Below, one piece after another: positions 34,286 to 42,357 of a stretch of DNA of 52,161 nt. The notes under the pieces are model-generated. The model was not told the DNA's origin and did not search any database. It saw only the letters and a program-made list of their open reading frames with translations. Source of the DNA: Bacillota bacterium (GTDB lineage: Bacteria; Bacillota; Desulfotomaculia; Desulfotomaculales; Ammonificaceae); contig JBFMBK010000007.1 of the NCBI GenBank assembly GCA_040755295.1, positions 99,932 through 152,092 of the forward strand, written 5' to 3'. Within the stretch, counting starts at the first letter, position 1. Each line of letters starts with the position of its first letter. Made by a program: the position numbers and the translations under genes.

Positions 34286-35230
34286 GTGCTTGCGCGGTCA
34301 GGTCAAGCTTTACGGCGGCCGTTAAGAGTCAGCGTCATTGTGCCCGCTACTACGGCCAATCTCGGCGCCGGATGCGATTGTTTTGGTTTGGCGCTTTCGC
34401 TGTACAACACTATAAGCGTAGAGATAACGGGCGCCGGGTTGGAGGTGTCGGTAAGCGGGGAGGGTGCGGATTCCCTGCCGCATGACGACGGTAATATGGT
34501 ATTGCAGGCGGCCCGAAAGCTGTGGGACGAGGTTTCATTTCCGGTTCCCGCAGGATTGAAAATCACCCTTAAAAACGAAATTCCTGTAAGCGCCGGGATG
34601 GGTTCGAGCGCCGCGGCGATAGTGGGTGGAATGACTGCCGCAAACGCGCTTGCCGGAAACACACTGGCGGCGGACGATATACTGAACCTCTCAGCTCGAT
34701 TCGAAGGCCATCCCGACAACGTTGCGGCGGCGGTCCACGGCGGTTCCGTGGTGGCGGTTGCGGACGGATCCGGCGTGGTTACGCTCAAACTCCCTGTACC
34801 CGGCGTGATCAAGGCGGTGGTTGCGGCGCCGGATTTCGCGCTTGCCACCATACAGGCCAGGATGGCACTGCCTGACGTTTACCCCCGCGAAGACGCTCTT
34901 TTTAACCTGGGGCGCGCGGCGCTCCTGGCGGGAGCTTTCGCTTCCGGTCGGTATGAACTTCTTCGTTACGGCATGCAGGATAGGCTGCACCAGCCGTACC
35001 GGGCTCCCCTGGTTAACGGACTCGGAGAGGTGCTTGCGGCCGCGGTTGATGCGGGCGCTCTCGGAGCGGCTTTGAGCGGTGCGGGACCGGCGGTGGTGGC
35101 GTTAACCGACGGCGCGACCGGGGATATCGCTAAGGCTATGGTTAACGCTTTCGAAACGGCGGGGGTCGGCGCGCGGATATTCGAACTCGTCGCGGATAAC
35201 GAGGGCGCGCGGGTGAGTGTTACTTATTAG
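34286..35230 (+). CDS. thrB: Homoserine kinase
   Basis: A 314-residue GHMP-family homoserine kinase. Visible motifs are VIVPATTANLGAGCDCFGLAL (motif 1, about residues 15-35), the ATP loop PVSAGMGSSAAAIVGG (about 98-113) and GALGAALSGAGPAVVAL near the C-terminus. GTG 34286 has only GAGG upstream; a start a few codons later is possible because the first 10 residues precede the conserved core. No thrC lies beside it, so threonine synthase must be elsewhere. Confidence 0.94.
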   Translation: MLARSGQALRRPLRVSVIVPATTANLGAGCDCFGLALSLYNTISVEITGAGLEVSVSGEGADSLPHDDGNMVLQAARKLWDEVSFPVPAGLKITLKNEIPVSAGMGSSAAAIVGGMTAANALAGNTLAADDILNLSARFEGHPDNVAAAVHGGSVVAVADGSGVVTLKLPVPGVIKAVVAAPDFALATIQARMALPDVYPREDALFNLGRAALLAGAFASGRYELLRYGMQDRLHQPYRAPLVNGLGEVLAAAVDAGALGAALSGAGPAVVALTDGATGDIAKAMVNAFETAGVGARIFELVADNEGARVSVTY

Positions 35231-35556
35231 AATCTATTTGGGGTCAGAATTCAGTAGCCGGAAGCCAGAAGTCAGAAGAAAAGAATATAAGTAGTCAGGT
35301 TCAGAACCGGGGCTAAGGCGCTGCTAACAGATGATGAGAATGAAAATAAGGACCATTAACCTGATTGCTCTGAAGCAGTAACATAAACATGGACGAAACG
35401 TCGCTAGAAGTGATGCAGTGCAAGGAAGAACGTTGGAGACTAACCGGAGTGTACATAAGGGTACATGAGGATTCGGCTCCGACGAACTGACGCAGTAATG
35501 CTTCGCTTATCGCGGCGCCCCGCGAAAGAGGTACTATTCTTTGAGGGAGAGCTGAA
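35231..35556 (+). other. 326-base gap: candidate structured leader of lysC
   Basis: After a CAGTAGCCGGAAGCCAGAA word (35252-35280) comes about 270 bases of unexplained sequence with three exact hairpins: GACG-AAA-CGTC (35392-35402), TGTAC-ATAAGG-GTACA (35450-35465) and CGCGG-CGCC-CCGCG (35511-35524). A 33-codon frame (ATG 35389 to TGA 35488-35490) overlaps them and stays open after the TGA for 17 more codons. I see no lysine riboswitch features. Confidence 0.5.
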
Positions 35557-36780
35557 ATGCTGGTTGTACAAAAGTTCGGCGGCAGTTCGGTAGCGAACGC
35601 GGAGAAAATCAAAAATGTGGCGAAGCGGGCCTTCCAAACGCGCGCGCAGGGGAATGACGTGGTTGTCGTGGTTTCGGCGATGGGCGACACCACGGACGAT
35701 CTGATCGCTCTGTCGCGGCAGATCACGGCAGAACCGGAAGCGCGCGAGATGGATCAACTATTGAGCACCGGCGAGCAGGTTTCCATTGCCCTGCTGGTGA
35801 TGGCTCTCCAAGTCCTGGGGGCCGGCGCTGTTTCCCTAACCGGTCAGCAAGCGGGCATCTTCACGGACGGCGTTTACGGCCGGGCATCGATTACCGGGGT
35901 TAAGGAAAGCCGCCTGCGGTCGGAGCTGGGCAAAGGTAAAATCCCCGTTGTTGCGGGTTTCCAGGGGATGGGTTCGGAGGGCGACACCACGACCCTTGGC
36001 CGGGGCGGCTCGGATACGACGGCGGTGGCGCTTTCGGCGGCACTCGATGCGGATTGCTGTGAGATTTACACCGACGTCGACGGCGTTTATACGGCGGACC
36101 CGAGGGTGGTGCCCGACGCCAGGAAACTTCCGGTCATTTCCTACGACGAAATGCTGGAACTGGCGAGTCTGGGTGCGGTGGTACTGCACCCGAGGTCTGT
36201 TGAACTGGCTAAAATGTACGGCGTGCCGCTTGTCGTACGCTCGAGTTTCAACGATAATCCAGGGACCCTGGTAAAGGAGGATGCCGGTATGGAGCGGAAG
36301 TATATGGTGAGCGGGGTGGCACACGACTGCAAGGTGGCGAAACTCGGACTGTTCGACGTTTTGGACCAGCCGGGGGTAGCCCACCGCCTGTTTTCCGCCC
36401 TGGCGGCGGAAAACATCAACGTGGACATGATTATTCAAGGCGCGATGCGGGACGGGCGTAACGACATCGCTTTTACCGTTTCGGAAGACGACTTGAAGAG
36501 GGCGCTGACGGTGGTTGAAGGAATAAAGGAGGCCATCGGCGCAAAAGGACTCGTGCATGACGACAAGGTGGGCAAGGTCTCAATCGTCGGAGAAGGAATG
36601 GTCACCCGCCCAGGTGTGGCCGCATCGATGTTCGAAGCCCTAAGTAAGGAAGGGATAAATATTGAAATGATCAGTACTTCGGAAATCAAGGTGTCCTGCG
36701 TTATCAGCGAGGCGGATGTGCCACGGGCGGTAAGGGCGCTGCATACGAAATTTAAGCTCGACGCGGTCGCCGAGGAGTAA
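35557..36780 (+). CDS. lysC: Aspartate kinase
   Basis: A 407-residue aspartokinase, first step of lysine, threonine and methionine synthesis. It opens with VQKFGGSSVANAEKIKNVA; the substrate segment TLGRGGSDTTAVALSAALDA and EIYTDVDGVYTADPR are present. Two C-terminal ACT domains (about residues 265-400, including GVAHRLFSALAAENINVDMI and GVAASMFEALSKEGINIEMI) imply feedback control by lysine or threonine. ATG 35557 follows GAGGGAGAG. Normal length; followed by a terminator. Confidence 0.96.
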   Translation: MLVVQKFGGSSVANAEKIKNVAKRAFQTRAQGNDVVVVVSAMGDTTDDLIALSRQITAEPEAREMDQLLSTGEQVSIALLVMALQVLGAGAVSLTGQQAGIFTDGVYGRASITGVKESRLRSELGKGKIPVVAGFQGMGSEGDTTTLGRGGSDTTAVALSAALDADCCEIYTDVDGVYTADPRVVPDARKLPVISYDEMLELASLGAVVLHPRSVELAKMYGVPLVVRSSFNDNPGTLVKEDAGMERKYMVSGVAHDCKVAKLGLFDVLDQPGVAHRLFSALAAENINVDMIIQGAMRDGRNDIAFTVSEDDLKRALTVVEGIKEAIGAKGLVHDDKVGKVSIVGEGMVTRPGVAASMFEALSKEGINIEMISTSEIKVSCVISEADVPRAVRALHTKFKLDAVAEE

Positions 36781-36788
36781 TAGACTAA

Positions 36789-36812
36789 AACCGGGCAGCA
36801 CCCGGTTTTTTT
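36789..36812 (+). terminator. Rho-independent terminator of lysC
   Basis: AACCGGG (36789-36795), loop CAGCA, CCCGGTT (36801-36807), then TTTTT. Confidence 0.88.
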
Positions 36813-37065
36813 GTTATGGCTTCATGATTTTGTCTTGTGTGGATAAATGCGGGTCTGTCCTATATAGAAAAGTATAATATTTGGGCGATCTTGTCCAGCA
36901 ATCAACATGGTTTGCATAGTAAGGCAACGATCGCCGTTCTACTGAACCATATACAGTGATTCGTTGAGTGCTGGATTGGCGGTTAAAAAAGACCTTTTGT
37001 CTTCTACGTGTCACAAAATCTGCAACGGCGGTGTTTACTTGTTAAAGAAAGAGGAGCGGAGCGCA

Positions 37066-37629
37066 TTGGCAGGCCGAACCGGTGCGGGCGAAAAAGAAGA
37101 AGCGTTTCGCGCGGTTTTTGATACGTATTACCCCGAACTATGCCGGCGGCTGGTGCCTTTCCTTGGTGACCATGCAGCGGTGGAGGACGTGGCGCAGGAG
37201 GCGTTCTTAAAACTATACTACCGCCCGCCTCCGCGCGATGACAATGTGCCCGCCTGGCTTTTCCGGGTTGCGGTGAACCTTACCTATAACCAGATTCGCG
37301 CCGATGAGAGACGCAGGAAGCGGGAACAGGGCGCCTACGAGCAGCCTGCGGGGAATTGGGAGGATGAGGTCTTGCGGCGGGAAGAGATTGCCGGTGTGAG
37401 AGAGGCGCTTTCGCGCTTGGCGCCGAGGGACCGTTTCTGCCTGTTGCTGCGGTTTGAAGGGTACGGCTATTCGGAAATCGCTGCGGTCCTGCAGGTTGAG
37501 CCCGGCTCGGTGGGTACAATAATCGCCCGTGCCCGGGAAAGGTTTCGCCGGGAGTACAGCGCCGGGACACCGGAACCGCAAGGTCCCGGGAGCGGGAAAC
37601 GAGATCCGGACGGATTGAAAGGTCTTTAG
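37066..37629 (+). CDS. RNA polymerase ECF-type sigma factor
   Basis: A 187-residue sigma-70 family protein of the ECF class. Region 2 is visible as AFRAVFDTYYPELCRRLVPF then VEDVAQEAFLKLYYRPP (-10 recognition), and region 4 as ALSRLAPRDRFCLLLRFEGY then YSEIAAVLQVEPGSVGTIIA (-35 recognition helix). I chose TTG 37066, nine bases after GAGGAG; the frame is open upstream to 36964 and TTG 37039 is an alternative. It is followed by an anti-sigma factor and a SIMPL protein, suggesting a cell-envelope signal. Confidence 0.88.
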   Translation: MAGRTGAGEKEEAFRAVFDTYYPELCRRLVPFLGDHAAVEDVAQEAFLKLYYRPPPRDDNVPAWLFRVAVNLTYNQIRADERRRKREQGAYEQPAGNWEDEVLRREEIAGVREALSRLAPRDRFCLLLRFEGYGYSEIAAVLQVEPGSVGTIIARARERFRREYSAGTPEPQGPGSGKRDPDGLKGL

Positions 37630-37729
37630 GAATAGATAAGCGGAAAGACGCCGCAAGACGGCCGGAGTGGTCGTGAGCACAGCCTGTGGCAATAAGGTAG
37701 CCGGCGTCTTCCGGCAAGGGTGAAGGATT

Positions 37730-38773
37730 ATGTGTTATAACAAGGGGCGGTTACAAGCATACCTGGACGGTGAACTTTCCGCCCGGGAAATGGAGCAGAT
37801 CCGGGAGCATATCGCTGCCTGCGAGGAATGCAACCGGATATTGCGCGAACTCGAAAGCAATGCCGCATTCGTGGAAACAAGCATCGGCGCCTATATTGAT
37901 GCCATTACCGCGCCGGGGGATACCGTTGCGGCCTGGAAGCGTTTCCAGGACAGAAAGGCGCTCGGGGGACGGATGCCGGCCGCGATTGGTTCGGGTAGGG
38001 GGTTCAGGTTTGCCGCTGTCGCGGCGTCGTTCATCCTGATTTTCATTGTGGCGACGAGCATGCTTAAAACCACCGGTCTAAAAGAACAGATTTCTCCTAA
38101 AGCTGATAAACCAGCCGAGACGACGCAGGAATACGGCCGCGACCGGGAGGAGCCGCCCGCGGTTTTCAAAAGCGGCGGCCTGCCCAATAAGAGCGCCGCT
38201 ACGGAAGAGGGCCGCGAATTCGGCGAGACGTTGAACCAAACGGGGGATTCGGAGGAGGGCCCCGCAGCGATTACCGGGGGGCAAACCGTCCCTGCACAGC
38301 CGGTTCCGGGAACAAACGACGCAGGGGAACAGTTCGGGTTGGGCTCGCTGTCGGACGGCTCGAAGGTTGAAACCGGAGGAGACGCGGACACGAAGCGCCT
38401 GGCGCAATCACTGCCGGAAGAAGCAGCCCTGCACGCTCCCGTTGCCCCGGCCTCGGTGCATGAGGTTTCCATAAGAGTAGCGGAGAAACAGCCTGTTATA
38501 ATAACCGGGGACGAATCGAAAAGGGTATTGGAATGGTTTAATAAGGGGACTTCCGCCGGGGCTGCGCAAAGTTACAGTGCTTTCGATAGCGTTCCGGGCG
38601 GGCCTCAGTTATGCATCACCCTCTCCGACGCCAAGATAATAACGGTTTCCGGCGTCGACCCCGTTCAGGTGGAGGTCTGCCGCGGGGGGAGTGTTTACCG
38701 GCTCAACGCCCCGGAGTTGGCCGCGTATATCAGGCAGAAAGGGGGTGAAATCGTTGCAGGAACCGCAGAATAA
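37730..38773 (+). CDS. Membrane anti-sigma factor with zinc-finger domain
   Basis: A 347-residue protein. The N-terminal zinc-binding anti-sigma domain has the HxxxCxxC motif (H28, C31, C34, in EHIAACEECNR) with YLDGELSAREMEQI before it. One membrane helix follows (about residues 94-112). A long Gly/Pro/Glu-rich linker (about 115-240) leads to an outside domain of about 100 residues with GGPQLCITLSDAKIITVSG. It should hold the sigma factor encoded just upstream and release it on an outside signal. The 3' end overlaps the next gene by 20 bases. Confidence 0.85.
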   Translation: MCYNKGRLQAYLDGELSAREMEQIREHIAACEECNRILRELESNAAFVETSIGAYIDAITAPGDTVAAWKRFQDRKALGGRMPAAIGSGRGFRFAAVAASFILIFIVATSMLKTTGLKEQISPKADKPAETTQEYGRDREEPPAVFKSGGLPNKSAATEEGREFGETLNQTGDSEEGPAAITGGQTVPAQPVPGTNDAGEQFGLGSLSDGSKVETGGDADTKRLAQSLPEEAALHAPVAPASVHEVSIRVAEKQPVIITGDESKRVLEWFNKGTSAGAAQSYSAFDSVPGGPQLCITLSDAKIITVSGVDPVQVEVCRGGSVYRLNAPELAAYIRQKGGEIVAGTAE

Positions 38774-39503
38774 GAAACGTTTTTCAACGCATGTGGTTAT
38801 AGCCGTTTTAGTAATCGCCTTTTGCGGAATTTTCAGTGTAGAATATGCTTCCAGACATGACGGCCCGGCGGCGGCAGCGACGGGAACGGCTACGGTGACG
38901 GTGGGCGGCAGCGGTGAGGTCAGCGCGGCGCCCGATTCCGCAAGTATTTCGTTAGGCTGTACGAACCAGGCCGCCGGCGCGAGGGAAGCCCAGACAGCAA
39001 ACGACCGGGCGGTTGAAAAGGTAATAGAGGCGCTTAAGGCGCAGGGAATACCGAAGGAGAAGATTCAGACCAGGCAGTATGATATCTGGCCGGAACAAAA
39101 CGAAAAAAGCCAGATAATCAGGTACAGGGTAACGCATACCCTTTCGGTGGAGGTTAAAAACATCGATAAGGTCGGTGCGGTGCTTGACGCGGCCATTAGG
39201 GCGGGCGCGAACAATTCCGGGGGCATTTCGTTCGAAAGGTCGGACGCGTTAGTCCTCGAACGGGAGGCGCTTAAGAAGGCGGTGGCCGACGCGCGCCAGA
39301 GGGCGGAGGCCCTGGCAGGCGCGGCAGGAAAGAGCGTGGTCCGTGTGGTTTCCATAAGAGAAGTCGGCACACAGCAACCACCCGTACCCTACATGCGGTC
39401 GGCGATGAAAGTGATGGACGGCGCCGCTGAGAGCGTACCGGTGGAACCGGGTCAACTTAAGATTACGACTGCTGTAGAAGTGGAATTTGAACTGGGCGGA
39501 TAG
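38754..39503 (+). CDS. SIMPL domain (DUF541) secreted or membrane-anchored protein
   Basis: About 249 residues. A basic N-terminus and one hydrophobic segment (FSTHVVIAVLVIAFCGIFSV) act as signal or anchor. The rest matches the SIMPL/DUF541 fold: GTATVTVGGSGEVSAAPDSA at the start, NDRAVEKVIEALKAQGIPKE, and the C-terminal PVEPGQLKITTAVEVEFEL. The function of SIMPL proteins is poorly known; many sit in the periplasm or on the membrane. TTG 38754, nine bases after AAAGGGGG, is my start. Overlap with the anti-sigma gene makes the three genes one operon. Confidence 0.85.
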   Translation: MQEPQNKKRFSTHVVIAVLVIAFCGIFSVEYASRHDGPAAAATGTATVTVGGSGEVSAAPDSASISLGCTNQAAGAREAQTANDRAVEKVIEALKAQGIPKEKIQTRQYDIWPEQNEKSQIIRYRVTHTLSVEVKNIDKVGAVLDAAIRAGANNSGGISFERSDALVLEREALKKAVADARQRAEALAGAAGKSVVRVVSIREVGTQQPPVPYMRSAMKVMDGAAESVPVEPGQLKITTAVEVEFELGG

Positions 39504-39600
39504 GCTTTTGCCGCATGTTTAAGGTCCGTTCAATGTGCAATTGCAGCGCTCAACGTTCAATGCTGGAAAAAGGGAAACGATATGAGGTATGCGAAATGCA

Positions 39601-39646
39601 ACGCCCTCCTGAATTTTTAAAGGTTAAAAACCTGTAGGAGGGCGTA
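39601..39646. terminator. Long hairpin between converging genes
   Basis: ACGCCCTCCT (39601-39610) and AGGAGGGCGT (39637-39646) are exact complements; AGG/CCT can pair inside. It lies between the SIMPL gene and the converging gene at 39719. The T content after it is modest on both strands, so a bidirectional terminator is likely but not certain. Confidence 0.6.
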
Positions 39647-39718
39647 TGTTTCATCTGTTAGGCTGTAATACAGATTGTTTTGTCAGAGTTAAATCCATTC
39701 ATGATTAGAATCGGCTTT

Positions 39719-40792
39719 CTATATCACCAGGTCAACCTGCTGTATTACTCCCGCTCCGCCGTCTTCTTTCAGATATATTCCGGAACTTTGGACCTGCCCC
39801 TGGAGTTCATTCGCCTGGTCCGTCAGGCTGAATGCGGAACTTACATTGCCCAGGTATATAGCGCCGATACCCTTCTCTTTCAAAGAAGACAGGGAATCGT
39901 TGCCGTCCTGGTCCTTAGACCATATGAGCAACTTCTCGAAGATAGGGTCGGCTTCGTCGATCCAGTTGTTGCCGTCAACGTCGTATGTCTTCAGTTCCTC
40001 AAAACCTTTTCCCGTGGTCGGCCCGAAAAGCTCGCCCCCGTCGTTGATTGTCCCGTCGTCGTTCTTATCAAGGGCGAGAAATCCAGTACCGGGACGGACA
40101 AAACTAATCTGGTCTTCGGCGCCGTCTACATCGACGTCAAAGCTGAATTTCATGTCGGTCAAATCGGCCGCCTGGCCGTCGAAGTTGATGACCAGGGGAT
40201 CCTTTACAGCGTCACCGGCCCTGAAGCTGAACCTTTCTTCGGAAAAGAACTCGCGGCTCATATTGAGGTCCAGCGTAAAGTTAATCTCCTTTCCATCCTT
40301 GGTGCGTATGGTCCCCTGCGCCTCAAAGGACATCGATTCATATTGGTAATATGATTCGTAAGAATCATAGGCGATCCCCCAGCCGACGCCCTGCTGCCCT
40401 CTCCCCTGGGCGGGCTGCTGCCCGTCTGCTTTTTCTCCCTCTGGGTTTTTATCGCAATCGGGTTTAAGATCCTCTGCCTTAAAGATCCGTATTTTTCTTC
40501 CGGTCAATTTTTCAATCAACAGTTTTACAATCATCAACTTGGAATCTGCGTTTACAGGGTCGTCTTTAACCTTTTCGAGTTTTGTCTGGCCGGGAGAAAA
40601 ACCGTTATCATCCTCCAGCATCAAGGCGACTGGTTCTTCCTGGTTGGGGAATCCCTCCACAGCGGGGGGAGGCGCCGGCGTTCCTGCCGCTTGTCTGTTG
40701 TTCTGCCAGACCTTCAATGATTCTTCCCTGGTATATTGCTCAAGGTAAGTATGACTCGCAGATAATGTAATATTAGAGGTTCCGATCAACAT
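39719..40792 (-). CDS. Unknown protein with EF-hand/dockerin-like calcium loops
   Basis: A 357-residue protein without a signal peptide or membrane helix. The N-terminal half is unrecognised, with a Gln/Gly-rich linker around residues 125-140. The C-terminal half has two calcium-loop-like segments, DKNDDGTINDGGELFG and YDVDGNNWIDEADPIFEKL, the first followed by TTGKGFEELK. This arrangement recurs in uncharacterised proteins of many bacteria, where the loops resemble EF-hands. A FTLDLNMSREFF strand precedes them. ATG at 40792 follows AAGGAGGGA. It lies 90 bases after cotJC on the same strand, so it could be read with the cotJ operon. Confidence 0.7.
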   Translation of the reverse strand: MLIGTSNITLSASHTYLEQYTREESLKVWQNNRQAAGTPAPPPAVEGFPNQEEPVALMLEDDNGFSPGQTKLEKVKDDPVNADSKLMIVKLLIEKLTGRKIRIFKAEDLKPDCDKNPEGEKADGQQPAQGRGQQGVGWGIAYDSYESYYQYESMSFEAQGTIRTKDGKEINFTLDLNMSREFFSEERFSFRAGDAVKDPLVINFDGQAADLTDMKFSFDVDVDGAEDQISFVRPGTGFLALDKNDDGTINDGGELFGPTTGKGFEELKTYDVDGNNWIDEADPIFEKLLIWSKDQDGNDSLSSLKEKGIGAIYLGNVSSAFSLTDQANELQGQVQSSGIYLKEDGGAGVIQQVDLVI

Positions 40793-40882
40793 AAATATCC
40801 CTCCTTATCCAAGTTATCGGCCTGACGGAGGGAATATTTAACCTTTTCTTCAATTCACTGCGGCGCTGAGGTAATTTTTTAA

Positions 40883-41455
40883 TCAATACATTATTTTGCC
40901 GTTCATATAGCCCTGGACGTGGTCGAGCGCTTCGCCGAAGCGCTGGAAGTGCACAACCTCCCTTTCCCTGAGAAACTTCAAGGTATCGGTGACGCCGGGG
41001 TCGTCGGAAAGACAGATGAGGTGTTCGTATGTGGCACGGGCCTTCTGTTCCGCGGCGAGATCCTCGTGCAGGTCCGCAATCGGGTCGCCTATCGCCTGAA
41101 TGTACGCGGCGGTCCAGGGAACCCCGTTCGCGTCCGCGGGGTAGACCGCTTTGTCGTGCTCCGCGTAATATCCGCCCAGCCCCGCCCGTTTCATCTGTTC
41201 GGCGGTCGCGCCCTTAGTAAGCTTATAGATTAAGGTCGCGATTATTTCCCAGTGCGCCAGTTCTTCCGTACCGATATCGGTCAACAGTCCTTTGGTCCGG
41301 GGGGTGGGCATCGAGTACCGCTGGGTGAGGTAGCGGACTCCGGCCGATAATTCCGAATCCGGCCCGCCGTACTGCGCCATCAGGTATTTAGCCATCTTCA
41401 GATCGCAGGAGTATACCCGGACCGGATACTCAAGCTTCTTTTCGTACATCCACAT
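40883..41455 (-). CDS. cotJC: Spore coat protein CotJC, manganese catalase family
   Basis: A 190-residue CotJC. It starts MWMYEKKLEYPVRV, the usual opening, and keeps the dimanganese ligand pattern in TDIGTEELAHWEIIATLIYK and DLAAEQKARATYEHLI then REREVVHFQRFGEAL. CotJC-type proteins belong to the manganese catalase family and sit in the inner coat. I chose ATG 41453-41455 (GGGGGAAA upstream), not the ATG 39 bases earlier, which lies inside cotJB. Two bases separate it from cotJB. Confidence 0.94.
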   Translation of the reverse strand: MWMYEKKLEYPVRVYSCDLKMAKYLMAQYGGPDSELSAGVRYLTQRYSMPTPRTKGLLTDIGTEELAHWEIIATLIYKLTKGATAEQMKRAGLGGYYAEHDKAVYPADANGVPWTAAYIQAIGDPIADLHEDLAAEQKARATYEHLICLSDDPGVTDTLKFLREREVVHFQRFGEALDHVQGYMNGKIMY

Positions 41456-41457
41456 TC

Positions 41458-41724
41458 CTAATTTCCCCCTTCGTATTCGATTTCCCAGGGCCAAGGTTCT
41501 TCAATCCACCGCCAGCAGTCTTCCCTTTTGTTGTCTTCGTGTGTGAGAGGACCGTATTTCTCCGAGTAGAGCTTCCTGCACTCCTCAAGCTCCTGCGAGA
41601 AACACTTGTGGTCCTTTAAAGCCGCGGTATCGCAGGGGTGCGTGTCGAGAAACAACGCCAGCTCAATGGCGCAGAATTCGAGAGTTTGAATTCTTTTCAA
41701 AAGCGCAATTCTGTCATGGTACAT
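41458..41724 (-). CDS. cotJB: Spore coat protein CotJB
   Basis: An 88-residue CotJB. The family pattern is ALLKRIQTLEFCAIELALFLDTHPCD near the N-terminus and KYGPLTHEDNKREDCWRWIEEPWPWE at the end. The start is the ATG at 41722-41724 behind AGGAGGAGG; the upstream in-frame ATG at 41790 is not supported by a ribosome site. Middle gene of cotJA-cotJB-cotJC. Confidence 0.93.
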   Translation of the reverse strand: MYHDRIALLKRIQTLEFCAIELALFLDTHPCDTAALKDHKCFSQELEECRKLYSEKYGPLTHEDNKREDCWRWIEEPWPWEIEYEGGN

Positions 41725-41906
41725 GTCACAACCTCCTCCTCTGAGAATAAGCGTTCTTTCGGAGGGCGCGGCGATAAGCAACGCCTGCATTTCTTCTCGC
41801 CGCGTTCCGTCTATGTTACTCTTCTGCGGCTAAGTAACCGGCTTAGGGATGACTCCATTATCAGATTTCGTGGTTTGCAACGCAGCATGGACGACTCCCT
41901 ATTCCT

Positions 41907-42134
41907 TTAATTATGAAAAGGGGGAGCCTCGGGACAATGGTACGGCGAGTAAAGATCCGGCCAGAGGGTGCCTTTCTTCAGGGCTTCTTCCGGCGCAAAC
42001 TGCTTGCCGTAACATTGCGGCGGAACGTAGGCCGTGGTCAACCTTACCCGCTTGTGATGGCCGGATTCCGTTACGCCGGTTACCAACCGCGCTTTTTCCT
42101 TAATGTCTTTGATTCCCGGAAACTTTAGGTTCAC
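41907..42134 (-). CDS. cotJA: Spore coat associated protein CotJA
   Basis: A 75-residue CotJA-type protein. The recognisable part is TTAYVPPQCYGKQFAPEEALKKGTLWPDLYSPY (split here as two words: AYVPPQCYGKQFAPEEAL and KGTLWPDLYSPY), typical of CotJA. The C-terminus is short. ATG at 42132-42134 follows AAGGAGGGA. About 180 bases without a recognised gene lie between it and cotJB, longer than in Bacillus. Confidence 0.88.
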   Translation of the reverse strand: MNLKFPGIKDIKEKARLVTGVTESGHHKRVRLTTAYVPPQCYGKQFAPEEALKKGTLWPDLYSPYHCPEAPPFHN

Positions 42135-42194
42135 ATTAATCCCTCCTTAAGGTCAGATGGTGGACATTATTAATGCTTTAACCCGACTTGTGCC

Positions 42195-42220
42195 ATCATA
42201 TGACAACAGAGGGGAATATG
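42195..42220 (-). promoter_or_regulatory. Possible sigma-E promoter of cotJ
   Basis: Read on the minus strand, CATATT (42215-42220) and CATATGAT (42195-42202) resemble the sigma-E -35 and -10 boxes, about 60 bases before cotJA. The 12-base spacer is two bases shorter than usual. cotJ is sigma-E controlled in Bacillus. Confidence 0.35.
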
Positions 42221-42288
42221 TGAAAATGCGCGTTTTGTATCTGACATATTTCTTTATATAGCGCCAATAAATGGTTTAAATGGTTATA

Positions 42289-42318
42289 TTGACAAGTTGA
42301 TAAACGGCGTGGTATCGT
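42289..42318 (+). promoter_or_regulatory. Sigma-A type promoter
   Basis: TTGACA (42289-42294) and TATCGT (42313-42318) with an 18-base spacer, 40 bases before the histidine-kinase-like gene. The -35 box is perfect. Confidence 0.6.
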
Positions 42319-42357
42319 AGGAAATATCCATAAAATGTGAAAGAAGTGAAGATAAAC

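Noticed and set aside
35488-35490. TGA read as selenocysteine in the lysC leader frame
   Set aside because: No SECIS-like hairpin directly after the TGA is convincing and the downstream part has no redox-protein wording; left as an ordinary stop.
35281-35556. Lysine riboswitch before lysC
   Set aside because: The conserved L-box core words are not present in the leader.
35836-36558. 240-codon minus-strand frame opposite lysC
   Set aside because: Antisense of a complete aspartokinase, with no start signals.
39680-40354. Plus-strand frame (224 codons) opposite the EF-hand-like gene
   Set aside because: The minus-strand gene has a strong ribosome site and recognisable calcium loops; the plus frame has neither.
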